A stretch of 64,000 nt of DNA from Mesorhizobium sp. NFR06 (lineage in GTDB: Bacteria > Pseudomonadota > Alphaproteobacteria > Rhizobiales > Rhizobiaceae): positions 62,001 through 126,000 of the forward strand of contig NZ_FOVT01000004.1 in assembly GCF_900115245.1 (NCBI RefSeq), written 5' to 3'. Under the pieces are notes generated by a model, which saw nothing but the letters and a program-made list of their open reading frames with translations, was not told where the DNA came from and did no database searches. How positions within the stretch are numbered: position 1 is the stretch's first letter; each line of letters opens with the position of its first letter. This document shows, piece after piece, positions 27,163 through 37,385 of the stretch. Both the position numbers and the translations under genes were made by a program.

Positions 27163-28173
27163 TCACGCGCCGGTCTTCTTTTCGAGATGGCCGCCGAAGG
27201 CATAGCGCATGGCGGACAACAGCTTGTCGGCGAATTGGGATTCGCCCTGCGAGGAGAAGCGGTCGAACAGCGCCGAGGATAGCACCGGCGCCGGGACGCC
27301 GGTGTCGATCGCCGCCTTCAGCGTCCAGCGGCCTTCACCGGAATCGGAGACGCGGCCGCCGAACTGGGCAAGCGTCGGATCGTTACTGAGCGCCCCGGCG
27401 GTGAGATCGAGCAGCCAGGAGCCGATGACGCTGCCATGCCGCCAGACCTCGGCGACGGCGGGCAGGTTGATGTCGAATTGATAATATTGCGGATTTTCCA
27501 GCGGGCTGGTTTCCGCATCGGCCGTCCGATCGCGTTTGCCGGCGTTGGCCGATTTCAAGATGTTCATGCCCTCGGCGTAAGCGGCCATGACGCCATATTC
27601 GATGCCGTTGTGCACCATCTTGACGAAATGGCCGGCGCCGCTGGGGCCGCAATGCAGGTAGCCGAAAGGCGCCGTTCCGGCATCCTTGGGCGGATTGGCG
27701 CCGGGGTCGGCGCCCGGCGCCAGCGTGGCGAAAACCGAATCGAGGTGCCTCACCGCCTCGTCGGGGCCGCCGATCATCAGGCAGTAGCCGCGCTCGAGGC
27801 CCCATACGCCGCCGCTGGTGCCGACATCGACGAAATTGATGCCCTTCACCGCCAGCTTCGCCGCCTGGTCGACGGCGTCGTGATAGTAGGAATTGCCGCC
27901 GTCGATGATGATGTCGCCCGGCTCCATCAGCGCCGCCACCTGGTCGACGATCCTGCCGGTGATCGCCGCCGGCAGCATCAGCCAGGCACAGCGCGGCTTG
28001 GCGAGCTTGGCGACGAATTCTTCCAGCGAGGCAGCGCCGACGGCGCCGTCCTTGACCATGCCGGCGACGCTTGCCGAATTGATGTCGTAGACGACGCATT
28101 CATGGCCGTCGCGCATCAGGCGCCGCACCATGTTGGCGCCCATCCTGCCCAGTCCCATCATCCCGATCTGCAT
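27163..28173 (-). CDS. gnd: 6-phosphogluconate dehydrogenase, decarboxylating (short type)
   Basis: This enzyme converts 6-phosphogluconate to ribulose 5-phosphate and CO2. At 336 residues it belongs to the short YqeC/GntZ group, not the 470-residue enterobacterial type. It has the N-terminal [30 protein letters not shown], the substrate stretch [19 protein letters not shown], and the catalytic-lysine region [16 protein letters not shown]. Short forms often use NAD, and the loop here does not settle the cofactor. It starts after GH15 and ends 13 bases before the zwf start codon. Confidence 0.94.
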   Translation of the reverse strand: MQIGMMGLGRMGANMVRRLMRDGHECVVYDINSASVAGMVKDGAVGAASLEEFVAKLAKPRCAWLMLPAAITGRIVDQVAALMEPGDIIIDGGNSYYHDAVDQAAKLAVKGINFVDVGTSGGVWGLERGYCLMIGGPDEAVRHLDSVFATLAPGADPGANPPKDAGTAPFGYLHCGPSGAGHFVKMVHNGIEYGVMAAYAEGMNILKSANAGKRDRTADAETSPLENPQYYQFDINLPAVAEVWRHGSVIGSWLLDLTAGALSNDPTLAQFGGRVSDSGEGRWTLKAAIDTGVPAPVLSSALFDRFSSQGESQFADKLLSAMRYAFGGHLEKKTGA

Positions 28174-28223
28174 GGTTTCATCCCGATTGCTTGAGGAAGG
28201 AGAAGTATAATGGCCCTACCGGA

Positions 28224-30635
28224 TCACGATTGGACGTCGATGCCGACGCTGAAGTCGACATTCTCCCAACGCATCGCCTCGGGCCAGAAAAAAGTGAAGA
28301 CGATGGTGCTTCCAGGCTGCAGGCCGGCCACCGGCAGATCGACGAGATGAACGCCGAAGGCGTTCTCGGCGGTATGGTCGTCGCGCACCGTCAGCCATTT
28401 GTCGCTGCTCCAATGGACGACGCCGGGCGCCGACAGCTCGACGCGCAGCGCCTTGCCGGCGGGGATGGAGCGGATCTTGGCGTTGAAGCGCCATATCCGG
28501 AAAGGCGACACCGTCTTGCCCTTGACATAGCGCGCGACGCCTTGCGGCGGCAGGTCGAAGACAGCGCCGTCGCGCAGCGAGCGCAACAGCTTGATGTGCT
28601 CGGCATGCGCCCAGACCAGCGGCATGGCGCTGCCGGAAGGGGCGCCCAGCCGCAATTCGCGGTCCGGCATGTCGGGACGATCCCAGACCTGTTCCGGCAG
28701 AAGGCCGCCCACGCCCGCCGAGCGTTCGAATGTCTCAAGCAACTGCGCCGCCCTGTCCTTGCGGCCGGCGGCCAACTCGTAATGGGCGCGCTCGCCAGCG
28801 AGCAGCGGCCACGGCCGTCCCCGTCCGGTGCCGTCGAAAGGCGATCCGTCTTCATGCTCGCCATAGCCGTCGCCGGTGTAGCGGTACCAGAGCGGGCCTT
28901 GCGGCAACTCGCAGCGCAATAGCGCGTCGATGGCTTTGACCGTATCCACGATGCGCGGATCGTCCGCTGCCCTCAGGCCAAAACGGACCAGCGCCAGGGC
29001 GTCCGGGCTGATGATGGCTTGCGCTGGTCTGTCCGTGTCGCCGGGCGGCCGGTTCTTGATCGGCACGAAGCCGTGCTTTGGCGAGGCAGCGCCTGCACCG
29101 TCGGGCGGCGCGATGCGCACGTAGTAGCCGTCGAGGCCTTCGCTGGCACAGAGTTCGGTTCCGCTGACATAGGTCCAGCGTTCGATCTGGTCGTTCCAGC
29201 AATCGGCGGTCTCGCGCAGATATTTTGCCGGCTCATTTTTATCGCAGTCGTCCAGCATGTCGGCGGCGGCGAGCAGAGCCGCGATCTCCACGGCAAGCGT
29301 GAACGGGCTGTAGCCGGCATCCTCTTCCCAGCGATCCTCGCCGGTGACTGGACCGTTGCGCACGACATAGGCGGCGGCGTTCTCGATCATGGCCAGGAAG
29401 TCGATCAGCTTGGCGCGCGGTAGGTGGCCGGCGCGGCGCAAGGCATCGGCAAGCAGCAGCGGAAAGGCGCATTCGTCCATCTGGATGCCGGGCCAATAAG
29501 GGGTGCCGTCGGACCAGCAGTTTTGCGGCCAGTGGCCGTCCGGCTGCTGGATCGAGCGCAGATAGGTGAGGATCTGCAGCGCCTGCCTGGAGTCGCCGGC
29601 CGCCAGGAAACCGCCCGCCGTCTCGACCAGGTCGCGCGGCCAGACCAGATGATAGCCGCCGAGATCGTCATCGCCCTTGTTGAAACCCCAAGGAATCGAC
29701 AGGCTGGCAACCGCGGCCCCGGGCCTGGCGAGCGACAGATGCGAGGCCAGCACCGCGGTGCTGGCACGGTATGTGTTCAGACCGGAAACCGGATGGCGGT
29801 CGAGGTTTTCAAGCCCGGCCTGGAATTTCCGCCAGCGCTCGGCATAGGTTTCCGCGGCGGCCTCGAAACCTTGTTTCAGGCTCGCCAGGGCGAGGTCGGC
29901 AGCTTCTTGCGGCGAAGCGCCGAAGCCGAGCGCCAGCAAGGCAACCGTCTTGCCGGCCGAAAAGCCGATCTCGCCGGTCAGCGCGACATTGCCGTCTTGC
30001 GCCGCCTGGCAGGAAGGATCGAGCGCGCCGTTGTTGTGCAACTGCTGCCAGCCATCGGAAAAGCCGACATAGCCGGCCGAACAGGCGCCCCAGGGCAACG
30101 AGGAGGCGAGCGCGAGCGAGACGCCGCGTCCGGTGGCAAAGAGGATGCGCTGCCCCTTGTGCTCGCCGATCCAGGCGGTGTTGCCCATGCCGGCATTGAC
30201 GAGATGCGGCGCGAGCAGCGCGTAGACGCGATAATCGGCCGCCTGGCCCCTGAGGGCGGTGAAGCTGGTTTCCTGGAGCAGAACCGGTCGTTTCGAATCC
30301 GTAACGATGCGCTTTTCGATCCGGTATGCGCCATCAGCAGCGGTGTTGGTCAGTCGGTAGCCGGGGACACCGTCCTCGAATGGTTCGATGGCATGCGCGG
30401 CGTCGCGCTTCTCTTCGGAGAAATAGCCGCTGCGGCCGGTGACGATCAGTCCCAGGTCGCGCGTGCAGGCGCCGTCGAGGCGCGGGTAATAGATTTCGTT
30501 CAATATGCCGTGGCTGATTGTGAACCAGAGCGGGCTTCTTGCCGAAAGCGCGGTGCCGACGCCGCTCTTGGCGCTTGACGTCCAGCGCGCCGGAATCCCC
30601 GGAGCGCCCTGAGCAACGGTCGGCGTCACTGCCAT
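28224..30635 (-). CDS. Glycoside hydrolase family 15 glucoamylase
   Basis: GH15 enzymes release glucose from alpha-1,4 (and 1,6) glucans by inversion. The 803-residue protein has an N-terminal beta-rich domain (about 1-270, with GTALSARSPLWFTISHGILN) and a C-terminal (alpha/alpha)6 barrel. The barrel shows LSIPWGFNKGDDD, YHLVWPRDLVETAGGFLA, a proposed acid Glu in DRWEEDAGYSPFTLAVE, and the second Glu in GLLPEQVWD. No signal peptide is visible, so the substrate is probably internal glycogen-like glucan. ATG 30635 has GGAGAG upstream. It is first in the operon with gnd, zwf and a ROK kinase. Confidence 0.92.
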   Translation of the reverse strand: MAVTPTVAQGAPGIPARWTSSAKSGVGTALSARSPLWFTISHGILNEIYYPRLDGACTRDLGLIVTGRSGYFSEEKRDAAHAIEPFEDGVPGYRLTNTAADGAYRIEKRIVTDSKRPVLLQETSFTALRGQAADYRVYALLAPHLVNAGMGNTAWIGEHKGQRILFATGRGVSLALASSLPWGACSAGYVGFSDGWQQLHNNGALDPSCQAAQDGNVALTGEIGFSAGKTVALLALGFGASPQEAADLALASLKQGFEAAAETYAERWRKFQAGLENLDRHPVSGLNTYRASTAVLASHLSLARPGAAVASLSIPWGFNKGDDDLGGYHLVWPRDLVETAGGFLAAGDSRQALQILTYLRSIQQPDGHWPQNCWSDGTPYWPGIQMDECAFPLLLADALRRAGHLPRAKLIDFLAMIENAAAYVVRNGPVTGEDRWEEDAGYSPFTLAVEIAALLAAADMLDDCDKNEPAKYLRETADCWNDQIERWTYVSGTELCASEGLDGYYVRIAPPDGAGAASPKHGFVPIKNRPPGDTDRPAQAIISPDALALVRFGLRAADDPRIVDTVKAIDALLRCELPQGPLWYRYTGDGYGEHEDGSPFDGTGRGRPWPLLAGERAHYELAAGRKDRAAQLLETFERSAGVGGLLPEQVWDRPDMPDRELRLGAPSGSAMPLVWAHAEHIKLLRSLRDGAVFDLPPQGVARYVKGKTVSPFRIWRFNAKIRSIPAGKALRVELSAPGVVHWSSDKWLTVRDDHTAENAFGVHLVDLPVAGLQPGSTIVFTFFWPEAMRWENVDFSVGIDVQS

Positions 30636-30753
30636 CAGATTCTCTCCTTGCCGCGTACCTAGACCAGGAGTCGCCGTCTTTTCAATCGCCGCACCGCAAG
30701 TTGATCGAGCAGCACCAGCGCTTTGCAGTTGACGGCTTGCGGTTCCTATGAAT

Positions 30754-30764
30754 TTGTCTGACAA
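30754..30764. promoter_or_regulatory. Candidate operator palindrome between glucoamylase and importer genes
   Basis: TTGTCTGACAA is a perfect five-base inverted repeat around one T in the 195-base divergent region. An A/T-rich run (AATAGATAAAAAAC) follows it. It could be bound by a sugar-responsive regulator acting on either or both operons. No regulator gene is adjacent. Confidence 0.35.
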
Positions 30765-30830
30765 TAGATAAAAAACAGGAATACACGCTACGACCATCCG
30801 TTAAGACCAGCAACCTCGGGAGGAAGCCAT

Positions 30831-31847
30831 ATGAAGAAACTGCTCGTACTGAGTGCATTCGCGGCGATGCTCGCCTCGGGCACCGCGCTGGCCGACACCA
30901 GCGGCAAGAAGATCGCCTTCTCAAACAATTATGCCGGCAATTCCTGGCGCCAGGCGATGCTCGACAGCTACGGCATCGTCACCAAGAAAGCGGTCGACGA
31001 CAAAGTCGTTGCCGCAGCCGACGTCTTCACCACCGCAGACAAGGAAGTGCCGACCCAGGCAGCGCAGGTGCAGAACCTGATCCTGCAGGGTTATGATGCC
31101 ATCGTCATCAATGCCGCTTCGCCGGATGCGCTGAACGGCGCCATCAAGCAGGCCTGCGATGCCGGCATAGTCGTCGTCTCCTTCGACGGCACCGTCACCG
31201 AGCCCTGCGCCTACCGCGTCGTCGTCGACTTCAAGGACATGGGCAAGCAGGAAGTCGAGCAGATGGCCAAGTTCCAGCCCAAGGGCGGCAACCTGCTGGA
31301 AATCCGCGGCCTGGCCGGCACCTCGATCGACGATGCCATCCATGCTGGCATCCTCGAAGGCGTCGCTGCCCATCCCGAATTCAAGATCGTCGGCTCGGTC
31401 ACCGGCGACTGGGACCAGACCACGGCGCAGAAGGCGGTGGCGACCATCCTGCCGTCGCTGCCGGATGTCGTCGGCATCGTCGACCAGGGCGGTGACGGCT
31501 ACGGCGCCGCGCAAGCCTTCGCCGCCGCCGGCAAGCCGCGTCCGACCATCATCATGGGCAACCGGCAGGACGAGTTGAAGTGGTGGAAGGAGCAGAAGGA
31601 AAAGGACGGCTATCAGACCTGGTCGGCCTCGATCGCGCCCGGCGTGTCGACGCTCGCCTTCTGGGTGGCGCAGCAGGTGCTCGACGGCCGCAAGGACATC
31701 CCGCACGATCTCTTGGTGCCCTATCTCGCCTTCACCCAGGACGATTTCGAAGCCGCGCTGCCGAAAATCAAGGAGGGCGGCGTCGCCACCCACGAATACA
31801 CGCAGGAAGACGCCATCGCGGCCATCAAGGCCAACATCAAGCAATAG
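30831..31847 (+). CDS. Sugar ABC transporter substrate-binding protein (CUT2 type)
   Basis: The 338-residue periplasmic protein has a Sec signal peptide ([21 protein letters not shown], cleaved after ALA) and the RbsB-like fold: [49 protein letters not shown], and GVIDQGG-like [14 protein letters not shown]. Sugars such as ribose, xylose or related pentoses and polyols are typical ligands; the exact one is unknown. Strong ribosome site GGGAGGAAG. It heads the operon with one ATPase and two permeases, divergent from the glucoamylase operon. Confidence 0.92.
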   Translation: MKKLLVLSAFAAMLASGTALADTSGKKIAFSNNYAGNSWRQAMLDSYGIVTKKAVDDKVVAAADVFTTADKEVPTQAAQVQNLILQGYDAIVINAASPDALNGAIKQACDAGIVVVSFDGTVTEPCAYRVVVDFKDMGKQEVEQMAKFQPKGGNLLEIRGLAGTSIDDAIHAGILEGVAAHPEFKIVGSVTGDWDQTTAQKAVATILPSLPDVVGIVDQGGDGYGAAQAFAAAGKPRPTIIMGNRQDELKWWKEQKEKDGYQTWSASIAPGVSTLAFWVAQQVLDGRKDIPHDLLVPYLAFTQDDFEAALPKIKEGGVATHEYTQEDAIAAIKANIKQ

Positions 31848-31893
31848 CGGCGCGAAATTTGCCAGCCGCATCGCCAACCGGATATCGTTGCGG

Positions 31894-33357
31894 ATGCTCC
31901 AGGCTATTGCGGACATTGTCAGACTGGACGGCGCCGAGAAGCATTTCGGCGCCGTTCGAGCCCTCAATGGCGTCGACTTCCATGTCGGCGCCGGCGAATG
32001 CGTCGGGCTGGTCGGCCACAACGGTGCCGGCAAGTCGACGCTGATGCACATGGTGGCCGGCACGCTGCGACCGGATGGCGGGCAGATCGCCGTGCGCGGC
32101 AATCAGGAAGCGAGCTATTCCGTGGCGCGCGCGCTCGCGCTCGGCATACGCTGCGTCTTTCAGGAACTGTCGCTCTGCCCCAACCTCAGCATCGCCGAGA
32201 ACACCCGCATCAACCATCCCTCGCTCACCGGTTTCGGCTGGCGCCGCAGGGCGGCGGACCTCATCCGCGCCAAGCTCGACGAGATCTTTCCGGGCCACGG
32301 CATTTCGGCCGACGACATAGCTGGCGACCTCTCTATCGGCCGCAGGCAGATGGTCGAGGTGGCACGTGCCTTCACGCTGACCCGCGAGCCGCTGCATCTG
32401 GTCATCCTCGACGAGCCGACCTCGTCGCTCGACGCGCATACGGCGGGACAGCTGCTTTCCTTTGTGCGCCGCTTCGTGGCTTCAGGCGGCAGCTGCATCC
32501 TGATCTCGCATGTGCTGGGCGAGGTGCTGCAGAACGCCGACCGGATCGTGGTGATGCGCGACGGCAAGGTCGTCGCGGCCGATGCCGCAAGCGCCTTCGA
32601 CCGCGACAAGCTGGTCGCGGCAATGGGCGGCGCCGAAGGACACCAGAAGGCTATGGCCGAAACCCGTAAGACCGAGCCTGGTGCGCTCAGGGTGCGGGCG
32701 CGTCCGGCGCGCCAGCAGGACGGCAAGGAACTTGTCGCCCGCGCGGGCGAGATCATCGGCCTGGCCGGGCTTGCCGGGCACGGCCAGACGGATCTGCTGC
32801 TGGCGATCTTCGCCGCCGCGTCCCGCGCCAAAGCCGGCATCGAGGTGACCGCGCCTGTGGCCCTGGTTGCCGGCGACCGCCAATCGGATGGCATCTTCGC
32901 GCAATGGTCGATCGCGCAAAACATCGGCATCCGCTCGCTGACCCGCCTGCGCAACGGCCTGCTGATTTCACCGCAGCGCGAGGCGGAGCTCGCCGAATTC
33001 TGGAAGAAGAAAATCGGCATCCGCACGCCGGACATGAACAACAATATCTATTCGCTGTCGGGCGGCAACCAGCAGAAGGCACTGTTCGCTCGCGCGCTCG
33101 GCTCCGATGCCGGGATCGTGCTGATGGACGATCCGATGCGCGGCGTCGATATTGGCACCAAGCTGGAAGTCTACGACCTCGTGCGGGAGGAGGCCGCCAA
33201 GGGCCGTACCTTCCTCTGGTACACCACCGAGACCGAAGAGCTCGACAACTGCGACCACGTCTATGTCTTCAAGAACGGCCGGATCGTCGCCAATCTGCGG
33301 CGCGACGAACTGACGGAGGAAAAGATCATCCAGTCCTCGTTCGGCGACGCGGTCTGA
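31894..33357 (+). CDS. Sugar ABC transporter ATP-binding protein (two NBDs)
   Basis: The 487-residue RbsA-like protein has two nucleotide-binding domains. The first is complete: Walker [10 protein letters not shown], signature [14 protein letters not shown], Walker [13 protein letters not shown]. The second has a degenerate Walker A ([11 protein letters not shown]) but keeps [16 protein letters not shown] and [13 protein letters not shown], as usual for this class. It energises import by the two permeases that follow. ATG 31894 is preferred over TTG two codons earlier; neither has a strong ribosome site. Only one base separates its stop from the next gene. Confidence 0.93.
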   Translation: MLQAIADIVRLDGAEKHFGAVRALNGVDFHVGAGECVGLVGHNGAGKSTLMHMVAGTLRPDGGQIAVRGNQEASYSVARALALGIRCVFQELSLCPNLSIAENTRINHPSLTGFGWRRRAADLIRAKLDEIFPGHGISADDIAGDLSIGRRQMVEVARAFTLTREPLHLVILDEPTSSLDAHTAGQLLSFVRRFVASGGSCILISHVLGEVLQNADRIVVMRDGKVVAADAASAFDRDKLVAAMGGAEGHQKAMAETRKTEPGALRVRARPARQQDGKELVARAGEIIGLAGLAGHGQTDLLLAIFAAASRAKAGIEVTAPVALVAGDRQSDGIFAQWSIAQNIGIRSLTRLRNGLLISPQREAELAEFWKKKIGIRTPDMNNNIYSLSGGNQQKALFARALGSDAGIVLMDDPMRGVDIGTKLEVYDLVREEAAKGRTFLWYTTETEELDNCDHVYVFKNGRIVANLRRDELTEEKIIQSSFGDAV

Positions 33358-33358
33358 G

Positions 33359-34336
33359 ATGACGGCGATCGCTCCCGGCACGCTTCCGAAATCGGCACCG
33401 CGCGGCAGCGCGGCCCGGGCGCGCCTACTGCGCGGCCTGTTGCCGGCCTTGTCGCTTGCCCTGGTGCTGATCGCGATCGCCTGGCTGAACCCGCGCGCCA
33501 TCAGCTATTTCGGCTTCAACCTGATGCTCAACCTGGCGATCCCGATCGCTCTGGCGACGATCGCGCAGATGTTCGTTATCGCCGGCAACGAGCTCGACCT
33601 GTCGATCGGTACGTTCGTCGGCTTTGTCGGCTGCGTTACCGCGACCTGGCTGAGGGATGCGCCGCTGCTCGGCATTCTCGTGCTGCTGGGCTCTATCGGC
33701 GTCTATGCGCTGCTCGGCGCGCTGATCTATCTGCGCAACCTGCCGTCGATCGTGGTGACGCTCGGCATGAGCTTCGTCTGGCAGGGGCTTGCAATCCTGG
33801 TTCTGCCCAAGCCAGGCGGCAAGGCACCGGACTGGCTGCTGGCAATTGTGTCCTTCAAACCGCCCTATATTCCGTTTCCGATCCTGGCGGCGCTGCTGAT
33901 CGCGGCCGTGGTGCATTTCGGCCTGATGCGCACCTCCTATGGCGCGATCCTGCGCGGCTCGGGCGGCAATGCGGCGGCACTTCGGCGCGCCGGCTGGTCG
34001 CTGCTCCGCACCAAGATCGTGCTCTTCGCCCTGACAGGGCTGTTCGGCGTGCTCTCCGGCTTGGCGCTGATCGGCATCACCACCTCGGCCGACGCCAATA
34101 TCGGCAATGGCTACACGCTGCTGTCGATCGCCGGCGTCATCCTCGGCGGCGGCGAGTTCGTCGGCGGCCGGGTGTCGCCGATCGGCGCCGTCATCGGCGC
34201 GCTGACACTGGCTCTTGCGGCTTCGCCGCTGCTCACCTTCATGCACATCCCGCCGGACTGGCAGGTGGCCGCCAACGGCGCCATCCTGATCATCGTGCTA
34301 GCGGCGCGGGTGCTGATCAGCCGCAGGGAACGTTGA
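33359..34336 (+). CDS. Sugar ABC transporter permease (CUT2 type)
   Basis: The 325-residue membrane protein has about nine hydrophobic segments. It carries the RbsC-type stretch MFVIAGNELDLSIGTFVGF after the third segment and NLPSIVVTLGMSFVWQG in the middle. The cytoplasmic coupling region is RTSYGAILRGSGGNAAALRRAG. It forms the channel with the second permease, probably as a heterodimer. Its start is one base beyond the ATPase stop. Confidence 0.92.
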   Translation: MTAIAPGTLPKSAPRGSAARARLLRGLLPALSLALVLIAIAWLNPRAISYFGFNLMLNLAIPIALATIAQMFVIAGNELDLSIGTFVGFVGCVTATWLRDAPLLGILVLLGSIGVYALLGALIYLRNLPSIVVTLGMSFVWQGLAILVLPKPGGKAPDWLLAIVSFKPPYIPFPILAALLIAAVVHFGLMRTSYGAILRGSGGNAAALRRAGWSLLRTKIVLFALTGLFGVLSGLALIGITTSADANIGNGYTLLSIAGVILGGGEFVGGRVSPIGAVIGALTLALAASPLLTFMHIPPDWQVAANGAILIIVLAARVLISRRER

Positions 34337-34339
34337 GCC

Positions 34340-35287
34340 ATGGTCTCGGTACGGACACTGCTTGAAAAACCCTGGATCTGGTCCTTCGTCGGCGCGCTCG
34401 TCGTCTGGTTGGCGACCATCGCCTTCACCGGCGGGTACGGCGCCGGCGGCATGGTCACGGCGGCACTTTCGCTTGCCGTGTTCACCGTCATCGTCGGCAT
34501 CGGCCAGATGTTCGTCATCACCCTCGGACCGGGCAATGTCGACCTGTCGCTGCCGGCCAATATTGGGCTGGCCAGCGCTGTCGCCATGAAGGTAATGGGC
34601 GGCAACGATGCCATGATCGTCGTCGGCCTGCTTGCAGCACTTGCTTGCGGAGCGGCCATCGGCGCCATCAACTACCTGCTGATCTGGGCGCTGCGCATCC
34701 CGCCGATCATCGCGACGCTGTCGGCGAGTTTCATCATCCAGTCGGTCGACATCAGCTACGGCCGCGGCTTGCAGATCAAGCCCCCGCCGGGCTTTGCCGA
34801 CTTCGCCAACTGGCAGGCGCTGGGCATACCGGTGCTGGCGATGCTGACGGTGATCTTCACCGTCGGCGCCGCACTGGCGCTGCAGCGTATGATCTACGGA
34901 CGCTCGGTCCTGGCTATCGGCCAGAACATTCGTGCCGCCTGGCTCGCCGGCGTCGATGTCGGCCGCATCCGCTTTCTCACCTACACGCTGTGCGGCGCGC
35001 TGGGCGGCATCGACGGGGCGCTGCTTGCCGGCTATTTCCGCGGCGCCAATGTCGACATCGGCAACGAATATCTGCTGGCCTCGATCGCGGTCGTGGTCAT
35101 CGGCGGCACCTCGGTCGCCGGCGGCAAGGCGAACGTGCCCGGCGTCTGGGGCGCCGGCCTGTTCCTGGTGCTTTTGCTCACCATGCTCAACACCTTCGGC
35201 GTCAGTGCCGGTGTGCGGCTGGTGCTGACCGGGCTGATCATCGTCGGCGTCATCACAGCGGCCGGCGGCGAGAAGGCCGTGCGGTAA
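34340..35287 (+). CDS. Sugar ABC transporter permease (CUT2 type), second subunit
   Basis: The 315-residue protein is a paralogue of the preceding permease. It shows MFVITLGPGNVDLSLPANIG where the first has the Asn-Glu-Leu-Asp motif, IPPIIATLSASFIIQSVD, and the coupling-loop region YGRSVLAIGQNIRAAWLAGV. ATG lies three bases after the previous stop. Having two different permeases, not one homodimeric subunit, is a variant of CUT2 systems. It converges on ppa with only two bases between stops. Confidence 0.92.
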   Translation: MVSVRTLLEKPWIWSFVGALVVWLATIAFTGGYGAGGMVTAALSLAVFTVIVGIGQMFVITLGPGNVDLSLPANIGLASAVAMKVMGGNDAMIVVGLLAALACGAAIGAINYLLIWALRIPPIIATLSASFIIQSVDISYGRGLQIKPPPGFADFANWQALGIPVLAMLTVIFTVGAALALQRMIYGRSVLAIGQNIRAAWLAGVDVGRIRFLTYTLCGALGGIDGALLAGYFRGANVDIGNEYLLASIAVVVIGGTSVAGGKANVPGVWGAGLFLVLLLTMLNTFGVSAGVRLVLTGLIIVGVITAAGGEKAVR

Positions 35288-35289
35288 CC

Positions 35290-35823
35290 TTACTTGGCGG
35301 CCTTGGCCCGCGCGATCGCGTCGACGATCATCTTCTTGGCATATTTGGAATCGTGCCAGCCCTCGATCTTGACCCATTTGCCGGGCTCGAGATCCTTGTA
35401 GTGCTCGAAGAAGTGCTGCACCTGCTGGCGGGTGATCTCGGGCAGGTGGGTGTATTCGGTGACGTTTTCGTAGCGCAGCGTCAGCTTCGGCGACGGAACG
35501 GCAATCACCTTCTCGTCCTGGCCGGCATTGTCTTCCATGATCAGCACGCCGATCGGCCGCACATTGATGACGCAGCCCGGCACCAGCGCGCGCGTGTTGC
35601 AGACCAGCACGTCGATCGGATCGCCGTCGCCCGACAGCGTGTGCGGCACGAAGCCGTAATTGCCGGGATAGCGCATCGAGGTGTGCAGGAAGCGGTCGAC
35701 GAACAGCGTGCCGGCTTCCTTGTCCATCTCGTACTTGATCGGTTCGCCGCCGATCGGCACCTCGATGATGACGTTGACGTCGTCAGGCGGGTTCTTTCCG
35801 GTGGCTATGGCTTCGATACGCAT
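35290..35823 (-). CDS. ppa: Inorganic pyrophosphatase
   Basis: Ppa hydrolyses pyrophosphate to drive biosynthesis. The 177-residue protein is a family I enzyme: [38 protein letters not shown] with the metal Asp residues, and [29 protein letters not shown] lies before ATG 35823. Extension of the frame upstream is not supported. It converges on the sugar permease gene and has its own promoter region. Confidence 0.97.
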   Translation of the reverse strand: MRIEAIATGKNPPDDVNVIIEVPIGGEPIKYEMDKEAGTLFVDRFLHTSMRYPGNYGFVPHTLSGDGDPIDVLVCNTRALVPGCVINVRPIGVLIMEDNAGQDEKVIAVPSPKLTLRYENVTEYTHLPEITRQQVQHFFEHYKDLEPGKWVKIEGWHDSKYAKKMIVDAIARAKAAK

Positions 35824-36015
35824 GGCAAATCCCTCTCTCGATTTCCAAGACCGATAGCGGGGGACGCGCCGTGGTGCAATGCGTCGAATAGGGCGGGGCG
35901 CTAATGGAACCGCACACACTTTGTGATCGCTTGTAACCACCTCTTGCATGTCGACCAGCGGTGCGCGGCTGCTTTGGGGGGACGACGCGTATCAAAACAA
36001 CGGAGGCGGTGCCCG

Positions 36016-36522
36016 TCATTCCCAGACGAAAGCGACCTTCTTCAGTGCCTTGTGCTCGAAGACCTCGACGCCCTCGGCGACATCGCGGCCGCCATTGCCG
36101 GCATAGAAGGCCAGAGCGTTGTGATTGTCTTCGAGCGCCCACACCACGAGGCCGCGCAGGCCGTGGTCGGCGAGACGGGTCTTCGCCGCCTTGAACAGCC
36201 GGCTGCCGAGCCCGATGCCCTGATATTCCGGGCGCAGGTAAAGCTCATAGATTTCGCCCTGCTGCCGAAGCTCGCGGGCGCGGTTCTTGCCGATCGTGGC
36301 ATAACCGGCGACCGTGCCGCCGATCTCGACAACCAGCACCGTCGCCGCCTTGCGAATCGCGTTCGCCCACCAGTCGGGGCCGCGGCGATTGATCATTGAG
36401 GTCAGCGTGCGGTGCGGGATGATGCCGGAATAGGCGCCGCGCCAGGCCTGCTGATGCACCTCGGCGATGGCGCTCGCGTCGCGCGGGTCGGCTTTCCGGA
36501 TGTCGATCGTCAACGTGTTCAT
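36016..36522 (-). CDS. GNAT-family N-acetyltransferase
   Basis: The 168-residue protein has the acetyl-CoA fold: IRKADPRDASAIAEVH opening, strand 4 with IYELYLRPEYQGIGLGSRLF (Q/R-x-x-G-x-G/A loop as YQGIGLG), and LVVWALEDNHNALAFYAGNG at the C-terminus. The substrate is unknown; similar proteins acetylate small amines or ribosomal proteins. It is a single-gene unit between ppa and a repeat. Confidence 0.9.
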   Translation of the reverse strand: MNTLTIDIRKADPRDASAIAEVHQQAWRGAYSGIIPHRTLTSMINRRGPDWWANAIRKAATVLVVEIGGTVAGYATIGKNRARELRQQGEIYELYLRPEYQGIGLGSRLFKAAKTRLADHGLRGLVVWALEDNHNALAFYAGNGGRDVAEGVEVFEHKALKKVAFVWE

Positions 36523-36622
36523 GATTTGTTAACCATAAACCCGCCTCGCCCGATTGCAAAGAGTCCCCCCACCACCCTTCGACGCTTTCGCACAGGCGAA
36601 AGGCGTGTTGGCGGACGAGCCC

Positions 36623-36740
36623 CTAGAGCCGGATGATTTCAGGTCGAATCGACCTGAAATCTGAATCCGTCTCTAAATCCAAGAGATAGAGCATGATGTC
36701 GCCCGAAAACCGCTTCACACTTTTCGGCATCATGCTCTAG
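36623..36740. repeat. Palindromic repeat, family C, copy 1
   Basis: Two hairpins sit in tandem. GATTTCAGGTCG pairs with CGACCTGAAATC over a three-base loop (36635-36661). AGAGCATGATG pairs with CATCATGCTCT (36688-36738), with inner CCGAAAA and TTTTCGG also pairing. The element is bounded by CTAGAGC and GCTCTAG and touches the stop codon of the downstream TPM gene. A second copy follows the small membrane gene at 39453. Confidence 0.85.
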
Positions 36741-37379
36741 TCAGATTTCGACGAGGTGATCGTCGAGCTCGTTGGTGTCGCCTTCGGTGACCGGGAAATG
36801 TTCAGCGAGCACCGCGCCGACCGAATCGATCGCCTTGACGAAGCCGTCGGCCAGCCGGTCGTCGCCGGCGTGTTTGGTCAGGTCGCGCACCACGCCGTCC
36901 CAGACTTGCTGGTCGACCTTGGCATTGATCCCCGCGTCGGCGACGACCTCGGCATAGCGCTCGGCGATGGAGACGAAGACGAGCACGCCGGTGCGGGCGC
37001 TCGTGCGGTGGACGTTGCGCGCCAGGAACTGCTTCATCGCATTGGCGTGCGCCGCCTGGTAGCGCAATCTTCTCGGCACGAAATGGATGCGCAAGCCCGG
37101 CAGCAGCCAAAGCACGACGAGCACGGATATCAGCGCCAAGAGTTGCGCCAGCACGAAATGCGGCACCCGGATGGTCAGCCACCAGGCCTCCAGCCCGTAG
37201 GCGACGGCGAGGCTGGCGATGAACAGGCCGATCGTCGCCGTGAACGCGGCCGGGAAGAAGTAGCCGCCGCTCGCGTGGGCGACGACGCAATAGATTTCGC
37301 CGTCGGTCTTCAACTCGGCCGCGCGGATCGCCCCGGCGATGCGGTCATGATCCTCGGCGCTGATCGGTCGCGTTGCCAT
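36741..37379 (-). CDS. TPM-domain membrane protein
   Basis: The 212-residue protein has a TPM (YgcG/TLP18.3/Psb32) half. It opens with SAEDHDRIAGAIRAAELKTDGEIYCVV, then has two membrane helices (about 44-66 and 76-96). The domain ends with TGVLVFVSIAERYAEVVADAGI and an acidic tail (EGDTNELDDHL). In this class the TPM strands are split by the membrane pair. Function is unknown. It begins just after the secreted TPM gene stop and ends at a repeat. Together with lemA these form the cluster known widely in bacteria. Confidence 0.85.
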   Translation of the reverse strand: MATRPISAEDHDRIAGAIRAAELKTDGEIYCVVAHASGGYFFPAAFTATIGLFIASLAVAYGLEAWWLTIRVPHFVLAQLLALISVLVVLWLLPGLRIHFVPRRLRYQAAHANAMKQFLARNVHRTSARTGVLVFVSIAERYAEVVADAGINAKVDQQVWDGVVRDLTKHAGDDRLADGFVKAIDSVGAVLAEHFPVTEGDTNELDDHLVEI

Positions 37380-37385
37380 CATGCC

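Noticed and set aside
25248..27389. Plus-strand open frame of 713 codons opposite zwf and the kinase
   Set aside because: It runs antisense through several recognised genes and their gaps, and the product is low-complexity Arg/Ala/Leu/His.
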